Positions 18,487 to 25,836 of a stretch of DNA of 64,000 nt are shown here, one piece after another. Numbering within the stretch: the stretch's first letter is position 1; the number at the start of each line of letters is the position of its first letter. A program made the translations under genes and the position numbers. The notes beneath the pieces were generated by a model. The model ran no database searches, was not told the DNA's origin, and saw only the letters and a list, made by a program, of their open reading frames with translations. The stretch is from Terriglobus albidus (GTDB taxonomy: Bacteria; Acidobacteriota; Terriglobia; Terriglobales; Acidobacteriaceae), in NCBI RefSeq assembly GCF_008000815.1, contig NZ_CP042806.1, positions 5,084,001 to 5,148,000 of the forward strand, read 5' to 3'.

Positions 18487-19108
18487 GGGAAATTGAATAA
18501 GGGAATGATTGAATAAGGGAATGATTGAATAAGGGAATGATTGAATAAGGGAATGATTGAATAAGGGAATGATTGAATAAGGGAATGATTGAATAAGGGA
18601 ATGATTGAATAAGGGAATGATTGAATAAGGGAATGATTGAATAAGGGAATGATTGAATAAGGGAATGATTGAATAAGGGAATGATTGAATAAGGGAATGA
18701 TTGAATAAGGGAATGATTGAATAAGGGAATGATTGAATAAGGGAATGATTGAATAAGGGAATGATTGAATAAGGGAATGATTGAATAAGGGAATGATTGA
18801 ATAAGGGAATGATTGAATAAGGGAATGATTGAATAAGGGAATGATTGAATAAGGGAATGATTGAATAAGGGAATGATTGAATAAGGGAATGATTGAATAA
18901 GGGAATGATTGAATAAGGGAATGATTGAATAAGGGAATGATTGAATAAGGGAATGATTGAATAAGGGAATGATTGAATAAGGGAATGATTGAATAAGGGA
19001 ATGATTGAATAAGGGAATGATTGAATAAGGGAATGATTGAATAAGGGAATGATTGAATAAGGGAATGATTGAATAAGGGAATGATTGAATAAGGGAATGA
19101 TTGAATAA
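18487..19108. repeat. 38-copy perfect 16-bp tandem repeat array
   Basis: The unit GGGAATGATTGAATAA is repeated 38 times without a single mismatch from 18501 to 19108; one shortened unit (GGGAAATTGAATAA) precedes it at 18487-18500. There are no spacers, so it is not a CRISPR. The last 14 bases of the unit are identical to the inverted repeats flanking the four-helix-bundle gene at 56713-57078. The plus strand has stops in all frames. The minus strand is open in all three frames because 16 is not divisible by 3 and the unit lacks a reverse stop, so a spurious long ORF runs through it. Confidence 0.98.
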
Positions 19109-19109
19109 G

Positions 19110-19135
19110 GGGCGCGGTGATGACCGCGCCCTTTC
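19110..19135. terminator. Hairpin/terminator between array and methyltransferase gene
   Basis: Perfect 9-bp stem GGGCGCGGT/ACCGCGCCC with loop GATG, then TTTCT, directly after the array and touching the stop codon of the minus-strand methyltransferase gene. Confidence 0.6.
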
Positions 19136-19965
19136 TACTTCTTTTTCCTGGTCCATTTCGCCAGGCGTTTGCGCATGATGGCGACAGCTTCTTTGCTTGA
19201 GTCCATCAGGAGGAAGTCGCGGCCGTTGCGGACGGCGGCCTCTCCGGTTGTTCCTGAACCGGCGAAGAAGTCCAGCACTAGATCGCCGGGATTGGAGTGC
19301 ACCTTCACGATGCGCTCCAGCACGCCCAGCGGCTTCTGCGTCGGGTAGCCGGTCTTCTCCTTCCCTGTGGGCGAGACGATGGTGTGCCACCAGACATCGG
19401 TCGGCGTCTTTCCCTTTGCCGCTTTCTGCTCTCCAACCAGCTTCGGAGCCATGTAGGGGATGCGGTCGCACTCGTCGAGATGGAAGGTAAAATTCGCGGG
19501 ATCCTTCGTGTACCAAAGGATGTTGTCGTGCTTGGCAGGCCAGCGTGACTTCGACCGGGCGCCGTAGTCGTATGCCCAGATGATCTCGTTCTGGAAGCAT
19601 TCACGGCCGAAGATACCGTCGAGCATCACCTTGGCGTAGTGCACCTCGCGCGGGTCCAGGTGGAGAAAGAACGATCCTGCCGGTGAAAGCACACGGTAGG
19701 CCTCTTGCAGGCGGGGCTGCAGAAAGCCGAGAAAGTCGTCGAAGATATCGTGATAGCCCGCCGGGCCATCCAGTTTTTCCGTGCGATACCGTTTCCCAGC
19801 AAATCCACTTCGGTCTCCATGGACCTCATCGCGGATGGTGCGGATGCGCTGCCGCTTCTGGATGCGGCCTGTATTGAACGGCGGATCGATGTAGATCAGC
19901 GGAACAGAGCCGGTAGCTAGCTTCTTGAGTCTGGAGAGATTGTCACCGAGCAGAATTCGTCCCAC
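19135..19965 (-). CDS. Site-specific DNA methyltransferase, beta class (N6-adenine or N4-cytosine)
   Basis: About 276 residues when started at the GTG at 19965 (GRILLGDNLSRLKKL follows); the frame stays open to 20250, but that part is Arg-rich antisense of the neighbouring phosphatase. Motif order is that of beta-class enzymes: catalytic motif IV IDPPFNTG near the N-terminus, then the SAM-binding motif I DFFAGSGTTGEA near the C-terminus, with PTQKP just before it. The target sequence is unknown. No restriction endonuclease is adjacent, so it is an orphan or regulatory enzyme. It is divergent from the PP2C gene with about 75 bp between starts. Confidence 0.85.
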   Translation of the reverse strand: MGRILLGDNLSRLKKLATGSVPLIYIDPPFNTGRIQKRQRIRTIRDEVHGDRSGFAGKRYRTEKLDGPAGYHDIFDDFLGFLQPRLQEAYRVLSPAGSFFLHLDPREVHYAKVMLDGIFGRECFQNEIIWAYDYGARSKSRWPAKHDNILWYTKDPANFTFHLDECDRIPYMAPKLVGEQKAAKGKTPTDVWWHTIVSPTGKEKTGYPTQKPLGVLERIVKVHSNPGDLVLDFFAGSGTTGEAAVRNGRDFLLMDSSKEAVAIMRKRLAKWTRKKK

Positions 19966-20039
19966 AGTGACTTTGAGGCTAACCGATGCGCTGAAAAATG
20001 CAATCGTCCTTTCACGGAAGCGTGTATCGTCGGTGGTGG

Positions 20040-20816
20040 ATGGAAGCCCGTCGGGATCTGAAGCTTGAGCACGCCATGCTGTCGGACGTCGGCCGTGTCC
20101 GCAAAGGCAACGAGGACGCCTGCGGCGCCGATGCAAAGGCCGGGCTCTTCGTGGTCTGTGACGGCATGGGTGGAGCTGCCGCCGGTGAGATTGCCAGCCA
20201 TCTTGCCGTGGAGACTTTTCTGAAGGAGTTCGGCGCACGCAAAGCTGCAAAACGTCGTACCTCTCCGGCTCAACTTCTTGACGATGCCGTTGCCGCAGCC
20301 AACAAAGCCGTCATCACCAAGGCAAAGACCTCGCCCGACCTGCGTGGTATGGGCACAACCCTGGTCTCGTTGCTGGTGCAGCGCAGCGAGGAAGGCCATG
20401 AGGCCCCATTTGAAGTATGGACGGCACATGCTGGCGACTCGCGATGCTACCGTCTGCGCAAGGGTGAGCTGCACCGCCTGACCCAGGATCACTCCCTGGT
20501 CGAAGAACAGCTCCGCGCCGGTCTTATCACACCGGAGGAGGCCGAGTTCTCTCCCATCCGCAATGTCATCACACGTGCCGTCGGCTCTCAGAGCGACGTC
20601 GATACCGAGGTCCACTGCGATGATGCACTGCCCGGTGACTTATATCTGCTGTGCTCTGACGGCCTGACCCGCGATCTGTCAGACAGCGATCTGGCACGGC
20701 ATCTGCGGGCCGCGGGCGACGATCTGGAGCTGGTCTGCCGTTCGATGATCGGAGAGGCCAACGTGATGGGCGGCGCCGATAACATCACTTGCCTGCTTGT
20801 CCGTATCCCGCTTTGA
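20040..20816 (+). CDS. PP2C-family serine/threonine phosphatase
   Basis: A 258-residue Stp1/PrpC-like phosphatase starting at the ATG at 20040. Metal-binding motifs are present: SDVGRVRKGNEDACG, VCDGMGGAAAGE, AHAGDSRCYRLR, LTQDHS, LLCSDGLTRDL and GGADNITCLLVRI. It dephosphorylates Ser/Thr-phosphorylated proteins and usually opposes Hanks-type kinases, none of which is in this window. The MaoC gene starts 27 bp after its stop and may be co-transcribed. Confidence 0.93.
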   Translation: MEARRDLKLEHAMLSDVGRVRKGNEDACGADAKAGLFVVCDGMGGAAAGEIASHLAVETFLKEFGARKAAKRRTSPAQLLDDAVAAANKAVITKAKTSPDLRGMGTTLVSLLVQRSEEGHEAPFEVWTAHAGDSRCYRLRKGELHRLTQDHSLVEEQLRAGLITPEEAEFSPIRNVITRAVGSQSDVDTEVHCDDALPGDLYLLCSDGLTRDLSDSDLARHLRAAGDDLELVCRSMIGEANVMGGADNITCLLVRIPL

Positions 20817-20843
20817 TAGACTTCGCTCAACAACGAGGAGCGT

Positions 20844-21302
20844 ATGGGGAACGAGCTTTACTTTGAAGATTTTCACCTGGGGCAGAAGTTTCAATCGCAC
20901 GGCAGCGTGAAGGTGACCGCGGCGGATATCAAAGAGTTCGGCGAAAAATACGACCCTCAGCCCTTTCACCTGGACGAAACGGCGGGAGAGAACTCCTTCT
21001 TCGGAGGCCTGGCAGCCTCCGGCTGGCTCACCGCAGCCATCGTTATGCGCATGCGCGTGGAAACCATTCGGGTTGCAGGCGGCATGATCGGCGCCGGCGT
21101 GGAAGAGATCCGCTGGACCAAGCCGGTACGTCCCGGCGACTCCCTGCATACGGATACCGAAGTCGTCGGTGTGCGGCAGTCCAACAAGCGGCCGAACTTT
21201 GGCGTGGTAACCATCCAGACCCTTACCCTGAACCAGCGGGAAGAGATCGTGATGCGCAGCCGGGTCAACTTCCTGGCGCCGCTTCGCTCGGCAAAAAAGT
21301 AG
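20844..21302 (+). CDS. MaoC-family dehydratase
   Basis: A 152-residue hot-dog-fold protein. The hydratase 2 motif is intact: Asp37 and His42 in YDPQPFHLDE, followed by FFGGLAASGWLTAAI. This pair catalyses hydration of enoyl-CoA or enoyl thioesters. Single-domain members act in fatty-acid or side-chain degradation or as mesaconyl-type hydratases; substrate not readable. AACGAGGAGCGT is its ribosome-binding region. Confidence 0.9.
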   Translation: MGNELYFEDFHLGQKFQSHGSVKVTAADIKEFGEKYDPQPFHLDETAGENSFFGGLAASGWLTAAIVMRMRVETIRVAGGMIGAGVEEIRWTKPVRPGDSLHTDTEVVGVRQSNKRPNFGVVTIQTLTLNQREEIVMRSRVNFLAPLRSAKK

Positions 21303-21363
21303 CCGGGTATCAAACCAAATAACCCCCTCCGTTTGCACAGCGGAGGGGCGTATCGTTAACGTC

Positions 21364-22323
21364 ATGCGAATGACGGTGCTGGCTTCGGGTTCCAAGGGCA
21401 ACAGCACCGTGGTCTCCTCCCGCTCGACCCGCATCCTGGTCGATGCCGGCCTTAGCTGCCGCGAACTGATGAAACGCATGCGGGCAGCCGGTGAAGATCC
21501 GCAGGCACTGGACGCAATCCTGATCACTCACGAACACCAGGACCATGTGAACGGCCTCCCGGTGATGGCACGCAAGCTGGGTATTCCCGTTTACTTTACT
21601 GAGCAGACCCACCGTGCCTGGGTGCGCCAGATGTCTCCGCAGCGCCGCATGACCTATGCCCAATGGCTGGCCCAACGCGAGCAGGAGATGGAAGTTGTCT
21701 ATGGGAAGGGCCCGGACAACGCCGCTTCCTCCGGAGAATCTGCAGCCGTAGAAATACAGGCGGAAGCCGAGGAAGATGAAATCGAGAACGACGCGGACTC
21801 CCCAAAAGCCGATCCGGCGCGTCTGCCGTCCGTAGGCTATTTTGCCGCCGGGCAGCACTTCGCCATCGGCGATATCGACGTCACCCCATTCACCATTCCC
21901 CACGATGCCGCCGACCCCTGCGGTTTTGTCTTTGAGGCGGATGGCTGCCGCATCGCCATTGCCACTGACCTGGGCTATATGCCCCCTAACGTCAAGCAGT
22001 CCGTCAGAAGGTGTGATGTCCTGATGCTTGAGTCCAATCACGATCCTGAGATGCTCCGCGACGGACCCTACCCCTGGAGCGTCAAGCAAAGGGTTATGTC
22101 GCGGGTCGGGCACCTCTCCAACCATGCCGCTGCCGACTTTCTCGGCAAGGATTACGATGGCGGAGCGCAGTTCGTTATTCTGGCGCATCTCTCTGAAAGC
22201 AATAACCTTCCGGAGCTGGCACAAATCGCTGCCGAGGAAGCCCTGAACGGAAAAATGAGTCTTTTGGGCAATAAAGTCCTGCTTGCACGCCAGGATCTGC
22301 CCCTGGAACCGATCTCTCTGTAA
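21364..22323 (+). CDS. MBL-fold metallo-hydrolase, WalJ/YycJ-like, with acidic insertion
   Basis: A 319-residue metallo-beta-lactamase-fold hydrolase. It begins with the family signature VLASGSKGNSTVV and carries the metal motif THEHQDH at 55-61, IPHDAADPCGF, and the C-terminal GHLSNHAAADF and ILAHLSESNN blocks. Related YycJ/WalJ proteins are 5'-3' DNA exonucleases linked to mutation repair and cell-wall control. It differs from typical members of about 260 residues by a hydrophilic insertion at about residues 105-155 rich in Glu, Asp, Ala and Ser, placed between the first metal motif and the next core strand. Confidence 0.85.
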   Translation: MRMTVLASGSKGNSTVVSSRSTRILVDAGLSCRELMKRMRAAGEDPQALDAILITHEHQDHVNGLPVMARKLGIPVYFTEQTHRAWVRQMSPQRRMTYAQWLAQREQEMEVVYGKGPDNAASSGESAAVEIQAEAEEDEIENDADSPKADPARLPSVGYFAAGQHFAIGDIDVTPFTIPHDAADPCGFVFEADGCRIAIATDLGYMPPNVKQSVRRCDVLMLESNHDPEMLRDGPYPWSVKQRVMSRVGHLSNHAAADFLGKDYDGGAQFVILAHLSESNNLPELAQIAAEEALNGKMSLLGNKVLLARQDLPLEPISL

Positions 22324-22429
22324 GACGCTGAAACAGAGAATCTTTTTAGATCGGAAGAAAGTCAAATCTTTGTAAAATGGAATTCACATTCCCCATGAAC
22401 ACTATGGTTTTGTGCCGGGAAGGAGCTGC

Positions 22430-22873
22430 ATGCGCACATCGGAATGCACGGATCAGGTAGTTGGCGATATTCTCTCCGGATGGCGGTATGACATCTCGGG
22501 CTTAACCCCGGAGATGCGGGTCGATTATGAGCGCCATCTGGCAGCATGCGACCATTGCCGCAGCCGTCAGCAACTGCATCGTACCGTCGACGTCTCTCTG
22601 ATCGTTGTCAGCACGCTTTCAGTACTTGCCTTCATCATTGCGGTCGCGATCCTTCACCGTTACGCCGGCCTGTCCCAGGTTGCCCTGGCGCACCTGCACC
22701 TGCGGCGTGTGGAGTGGGCTTTGACGATGAAGGATGCCGCCGTAGCCGGCCTTCTGTTTTCCACGATCGCCTGGGTTCTGGTCGCCGTTGCGACCCCCGC
22801 TCCCAAGGTGTTGAACGGAATGCTGCAGGAGCGTATCTCTGACGACGGGCGGGAACGCTACAAGCGCGCCTGA
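22430..22873 (+). CDS. Membrane protein with zinc-finger-like N-terminus (zf-HC2/anti-sigma-like)
   Basis: A 147-residue protein starting at the ATG at 22430 with GGAAGGAG upstream. Residues 36-42 read HLAACDHC, the H-x3-C-x2-C motif of anti-sigma zinc fingers. Two or three hydrophobic segments follow (about 52-74 and 98-120). No sigma factor gene is adjacent, so an anti-sigma role is not supported by context. It is monocistronic, ending at a strong terminator. Confidence 0.65.
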   Translation: MRTSECTDQVVGDILSGWRYDISGLTPEMRVDYERHLAACDHCRSRQQLHRTVDVSLIVVSTLSVLAFIIAVAILHRYAGLSQVALAHLHLRRVEWALTMKDAAVAGLLFSTIAWVLVAVATPAPKVLNGMLQERISDDGRERYKRA

Positions 22874-22894
22874 GCTCGCTCCTCTAAACTATTC

Positions 22895-22922
22895 AAAGCC
22901 CCGGCAATGTCCGGGGCTTTGC
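22895..22922 (+). terminator. Rho-independent terminator
   Basis: Stem AAAGCCCCGG/CCGGGGCTTT with a 6-nt loop, about 20 bp after the zinc-finger membrane protein. Confidence 0.85.
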
Positions 22923-23000
22923 TGTTTTAGCGGCACCCGTCTTGGACGGGACGGCATCAAACCCGCAAAGTGCTACCCTGAAGGAAGCAAGACCCATTTG

Positions 23001-23834
23001 ATGGACCCCGCCGAACAATCCCCCCTTTCTGCACCGCAGCCTGATGTTCTGCCGCCCGAGCCCGGGCCGCAGCCGCAGGAGAACCGCTCCGGCTGGCGTT
23101 TTCTCGCCGCCCCGGCGACTTATACCCTGCTCGGCGTCAACTGCGCTGTCTTTTTATGGATGGTGCTGCATGGGGTTTCGCTGACACTGCCCTCTCCCCA
23201 GGATCTGCAGCATTATGGAGCCAACATCACTGCACTGGTCCTGGAGGGACAATGGTGGCGCCTGTTGACGGCAATGTTCGTCCACGTTGGCATCCTCCAT
23301 CTAGCCACCAACATGTGGTGCCTGTGGAATCTGGGGCTCCTGGGAGAACCTCTTCTGGGCCGCCGCGGCATGTTTGCGGTCTACATCCTGACTGGCGCCG
23401 CAGGAAACCTGCTGAGCATGGCCTTCAACGTCATTCTCTGCGCCTGGGATCGCAACTGGTGCCCTCTTTACTTTTCGGCAGGCGCGGGAGCCTCCGGTGC
23501 GGTCTTCGGTCTGGCCGGAATCCTGATCGTGCTGCTCTCAAACCGCAGGCTTCCGATTCCGTGGCCGGAGCTCAAGAAGCTGCGTGGATCGGTGATCCAG
23601 TTCGCCATTCTGAACCTGGCTATCGGCGTGGCTACACTGTTCCGCGACACCGGCATTCACATCGACAACAGCGCCCACGTCGGCGGCTTTCTGTGTGGCC
23701 TGGCAATGGGTGTTCCCCTGCTGCCGTGCATGACTGCGGGCCGTGAAAAATACCTGACCCGCCAGACCGTCACCTTCCTGGCCGCCGCGCTTGGCCTGGC
23801 GCTGTTCGGGTATTGGATCGCCAATCTGCGCTAG
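23001..23834 (+). CDS. Rhomboid-family intramembrane serine protease
   Basis: A 277-residue protein with a Pro/Glu-rich cytoplasmic N-terminus (1-33) and six to seven membrane helices. Rhomboid hallmarks: WWRLLT (85-90), HLATN (100-104), catalytic Ser165 in GAGASGA and catalytic His226 in AHVGGF. It cleaves transmembrane substrates; none is identifiable here. The start is chosen at the ATG at 23001 (a TTG one codon earlier is possible), after AAGGAAG. Confidence 0.93.
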   Translation: MDPAEQSPLSAPQPDVLPPEPGPQPQENRSGWRFLAAPATYTLLGVNCAVFLWMVLHGVSLTLPSPQDLQHYGANITALVLEGQWWRLLTAMFVHVGILHLATNMWCLWNLGLLGEPLLGRRGMFAVYILTGAAGNLLSMAFNVILCAWDRNWCPLYFSAGAGASGAVFGLAGILIVLLSNRRLPIPWPELKKLRGSVIQFAILNLAIGVATLFRDTGIHIDNSAHVGGFLCGLAMGVPLLPCMTAGREKYLTRQTVTFLAAALGLALFGYWIANLR

Positions 23835-23853
23835 AAATATTCGACCTATAGGG

Positions 23854-24038
23854 TTTTGTTTGTCATTTCGCAGCGTAGCGGAGAAATCTGCTTATTCTTC
23901 GCGATTTCACTGCGAAGAATAGGAGTATCGCGCTATGCGCGACCGCCTTTTCTCACCAACCCGGAAGGGTATCGGTAGAGGAGAAGAGTATCGGTAGAGA
24001 AGCAGATTTCTCCGCTACGCTCCGAAATGACAAAAAAG
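23854..24038. repeat. Dispersed inverted repeat family C, copy 2
   Basis: A 185-bp palindrome: TTTGTCATTTCG-CAGCGTAGCGGAGAAATCTGCTT on the left, and the complementary AAGCAGATTTCTCCGCTACG-CTCCGAAATGACAAA on the right. Inside is a second inverted repeat, ATTCTTCGC/GCGAAGAAT. It fills the gap between the rhomboid gene and the lasso B2-like gene. Confidence 0.85.
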
Positions 24039-24060
24039 AAGTGTCATCAAACTCCCGGCC

Positions 24061-24534
24061 TCAGCGGAAGCTGGCGTGTGCGTTGAGGACACTTGCGCCG
24101 GTGTTCTTTCCCGCGTCCGGAAATACAGCGATCTGGGTATAACCCACAGCTTCGCGCACACCGACAACCGGGCGCCCTGAGGCCGTGACCCATACATGTG
24201 CCGCCAGATTTTCTTTGGGATTCACGCCATAGTGCAGGATCGATGCAATACCACGCCGGCGAAGCATCTGGTGCGCCGCGATGCCGCGATGGAAGCAGAC
24301 CGAACGCCAGGGCAGGCGGATCGAGGTACGCTGCACCGCCCAGCTCACGCGTTTGATTTGCCGCAGCCTCTGCTCCTCGGCAAGCTCCCGGGCCCGCAGC
24401 CGGGGCTGCATGCAATGGCGGTAGAGTTTGCCGGGTAGCACATCGAGCACAAGCCACGACAGAAAGAGCCAGGCTGTCGCCTCGGCAGCAATGGGAAGCT
24501 CACGCCATAATCCGAATTTACCGCTCAGACTCAT
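24061..24534 (-). CDS. Lasso peptide biosynthesis B2-type protease (transglutaminase-like)
   Basis: A 157-residue protein matching the B2 (leader peptidase) family of lasso peptide clusters. A hydrophobic segment lies at about 18-34. The conserved nucleophile is Cys80 in SVCFHRGIAAHQML, followed by LHYGV and the catalytic His113 in AAHVWV. In lasso pathways B2 removes the leader peptide while the RRE protein B1 delivers the precursor. It overlaps the PqqD-like gene by 4 bp, the usual B1-B2 coupling. No lasso cyclase (asparagine-synthetase-like) or clear precursor is in this window. Confidence 0.85.
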   Translation of the reverse strand: MSLSGKFGLWRELPIAAEATAWLFLSWLVLDVLPGKLYRHCMQPRLRARELAEEQRLRQIKRVSWAVQRTSIRLPWRSVCFHRGIAAHQMLRRRGIASILHYGVNPKENLAAHVWVTASGRPVVGVREAVGYTQIAVFPDAGKNTGASVLNAHASFR

Positions 24535-24827
24535 GACAGGCGGCGAATCAGGTTCTGCTCTCGCATCTTTTCCATCAGTGCGAGCACATCACGCTCCACC
24601 TCGGCCGCGTCGTGATGGTAGGTCTCGGCCAGCTCACGCACCATAACGCCGACCTCGGGTCCATGCTGCAGGCGCCGCCAGATGTCGCTGCCGATCGTGT
24701 CCAGGCCGTAATAGTGCCCTTTGGCAAGATTCATCAGAACGACGTTGCCGTCGACCTCGGATCCAATCTGCTCGTCGCTCCAGGCATAGCGGTCCTGGAG
24801 TCTGATCGGTTCGTGTACAGCTGGCAT
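24531..24827 (-). CDS. PqqD-family RiPP recognition element (lasso B1-like)
   Basis: A 98-residue PqqD-fold protein, which binds leader peptides. I start it at the ATG at 24827, because the longer frame runs into the divergent kinase gene. Family signature: DEQIGSEVDGNVVLMNLAKG, then YYGLDTIGSDIWRRL and VERDVLALMEKM. Its stop overlaps the start of the B2 gene (ATGA). Its start is only 51 bp from that of the HprK-like kinase on the other strand, so the three genes share one control region. Confidence 0.85.
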   Translation of the reverse strand: MPAVHEPIRLQDRYAWSDEQIGSEVDGNVVLMNLAKGHYYGLDTIGSDIWRRLQHGPEVGVMVRELAETYHHDAAEVERDVLALMEKMREQNLIRRLS

Positions 24828-24878
24828 AACTCTTTCCCCATCCTCGTAGATTGTTGTAAAACTGGAAGCGATCTCCCC

Positions 24879-25814
24879 GTGACCACTTCTGCAACAGATT
24901 ACTTCCTCTGCGGCTGGCATGTACGCTCAGAATTTCCGCTGCCCGAACTCGCCCTCTGGCAGGACACCCAGCATCATCCAGACATCACGCTGACCCTGAA
25001 CGAGCCGGAGCTCGTCGACCCGGCCGCGCCTGCGGCCTGGCCCGGTTTTCAGATCGAAGCACCCGCTCTCGCTCGCGTTGAGATGACCTCCATCTGTACG
25101 TTTTCCGTAAGGGACGGCTGTGAGATCCGGCTGCGGGTCGAACCCGGCGCAGATCCGATCGAGGTCCGGAACTTCCTGTATGGCACAGGTCTCGGCATGA
25201 TCTGCCACCAGCGCGGCGTCTTCCCCCTGCACGGTTCCTGCCTGAGCCTGGGAGGCCGCGCCGTCATCTTCTCCGGACGCTCCGGAGCGGGCAAGTCTAC
25301 CCTTGCCGCAGCCCTCACCCAGCGGGGACACACCATGCTCTCGGACGATGTCTGCGCTTTGGAGCCAACAGCGGAGGGGTGGTCTGTGCGTCCGGCCTTT
25401 CCTCGCGTCAAACTGCTGCCGCAGTCGCTGGAGGTTCTCCCCGACCTGAAACAGTCCGGCGTTCATGCCGCACTGCAGGGCAAGTATCACTTCCGTTTTG
25501 AAAATGTATCCGCCTTCTCACAGAAGACCACTCCCTTGGCGGCTATCTATTTTCTGGAGCGTGGCGAAGACGGCGAGCCCGCTACCCTTCTACGGAAAAC
25601 CGGAATGGATGCCCTGCTGCTGGTACAGCAACAGGTCTTCCGCCGCCGGGCAGGAGAGCTGCTTGGCCGCCGGCAAGCTATCTTCACCACCTCAGGGGCC
25701 ATTGTCTCGAACGTTCCGGTCTATGTGCTCCGCCGCGCTTTCGACCTTCAGCGGCTGCAGAAAACCATCGATCTGCTGGAAGAGGCACACGAAGCTGTCC
25801 CCGTGCAAATCTAA
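24879..25814 (+). CDS. HprK-like serine kinase of RiPP/lasso type
   Basis: A 311-residue protein starting at the GTG at 24879. The C-terminal half is an HPr-kinase-like domain: FPLHGS at 115-120, P-loop GRSGAGKS at 133-140, and SDDVCAL at 155-161 with the expected acidic pair. The N-terminal half resembles that of HprK-related proteins found beside PqqD and B2 genes. In some lasso pathways such kinases phosphorylate the C-terminal serine of the peptide; that role here is inference. It is divergent from the B1-B2 pair and ends 22 bp before the convergent DUF1800 gene. Confidence 0.75.
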   Translation: MTTSATDYFLCGWHVRSEFPLPELALWQDTQHHPDITLTLNEPELVDPAAPAAWPGFQIEAPALARVEMTSICTFSVRDGCEIRLRVEPGADPIEVRNFLYGTGLGMICHQRGVFPLHGSCLSLGGRAVIFSGRSGAGKSTLAAALTQRGHTMLSDDVCALEPTAEGWSVRPAFPRVKLLPQSLEVLPDLKQSGVHAALQGKYHFRFENVSAFSQKTTPLAAIYFLERGEDGEPATLLRKTGMDALLLVQQQVFRRRAGELLGRRQAIFTTSGAIVSNVPVYVLRRAFDLQRLQKTIDLLEEAHEAVPVQI

Positions 25815-25836
25815 AGATATACCGGCATAAATACTT

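Noticed and set aside
18501-19108. CRISPR array
   Set aside because: Units are contiguous 16-mers with no spacers and no cas genes are nearby.
18155-19600. A 481-residue minus-strand ORF with a 16-residue repeated peptide
   Set aside because: It is an artefact of the 16-bp array. The reverse strand of the unit has no stop codon in any frame and all frames give the same peptide. The ends are antisense to the metallophosphoesterase and inside the methyltransferase gene in another frame.
24828-24878. Lasso precursor peptide between the divergent B1 and kinase genes
   Set aside because: Only 51 bp separate the two starts, too short for a precursor gene; the gaps on the outer sides hold repeat C or 22 bp.
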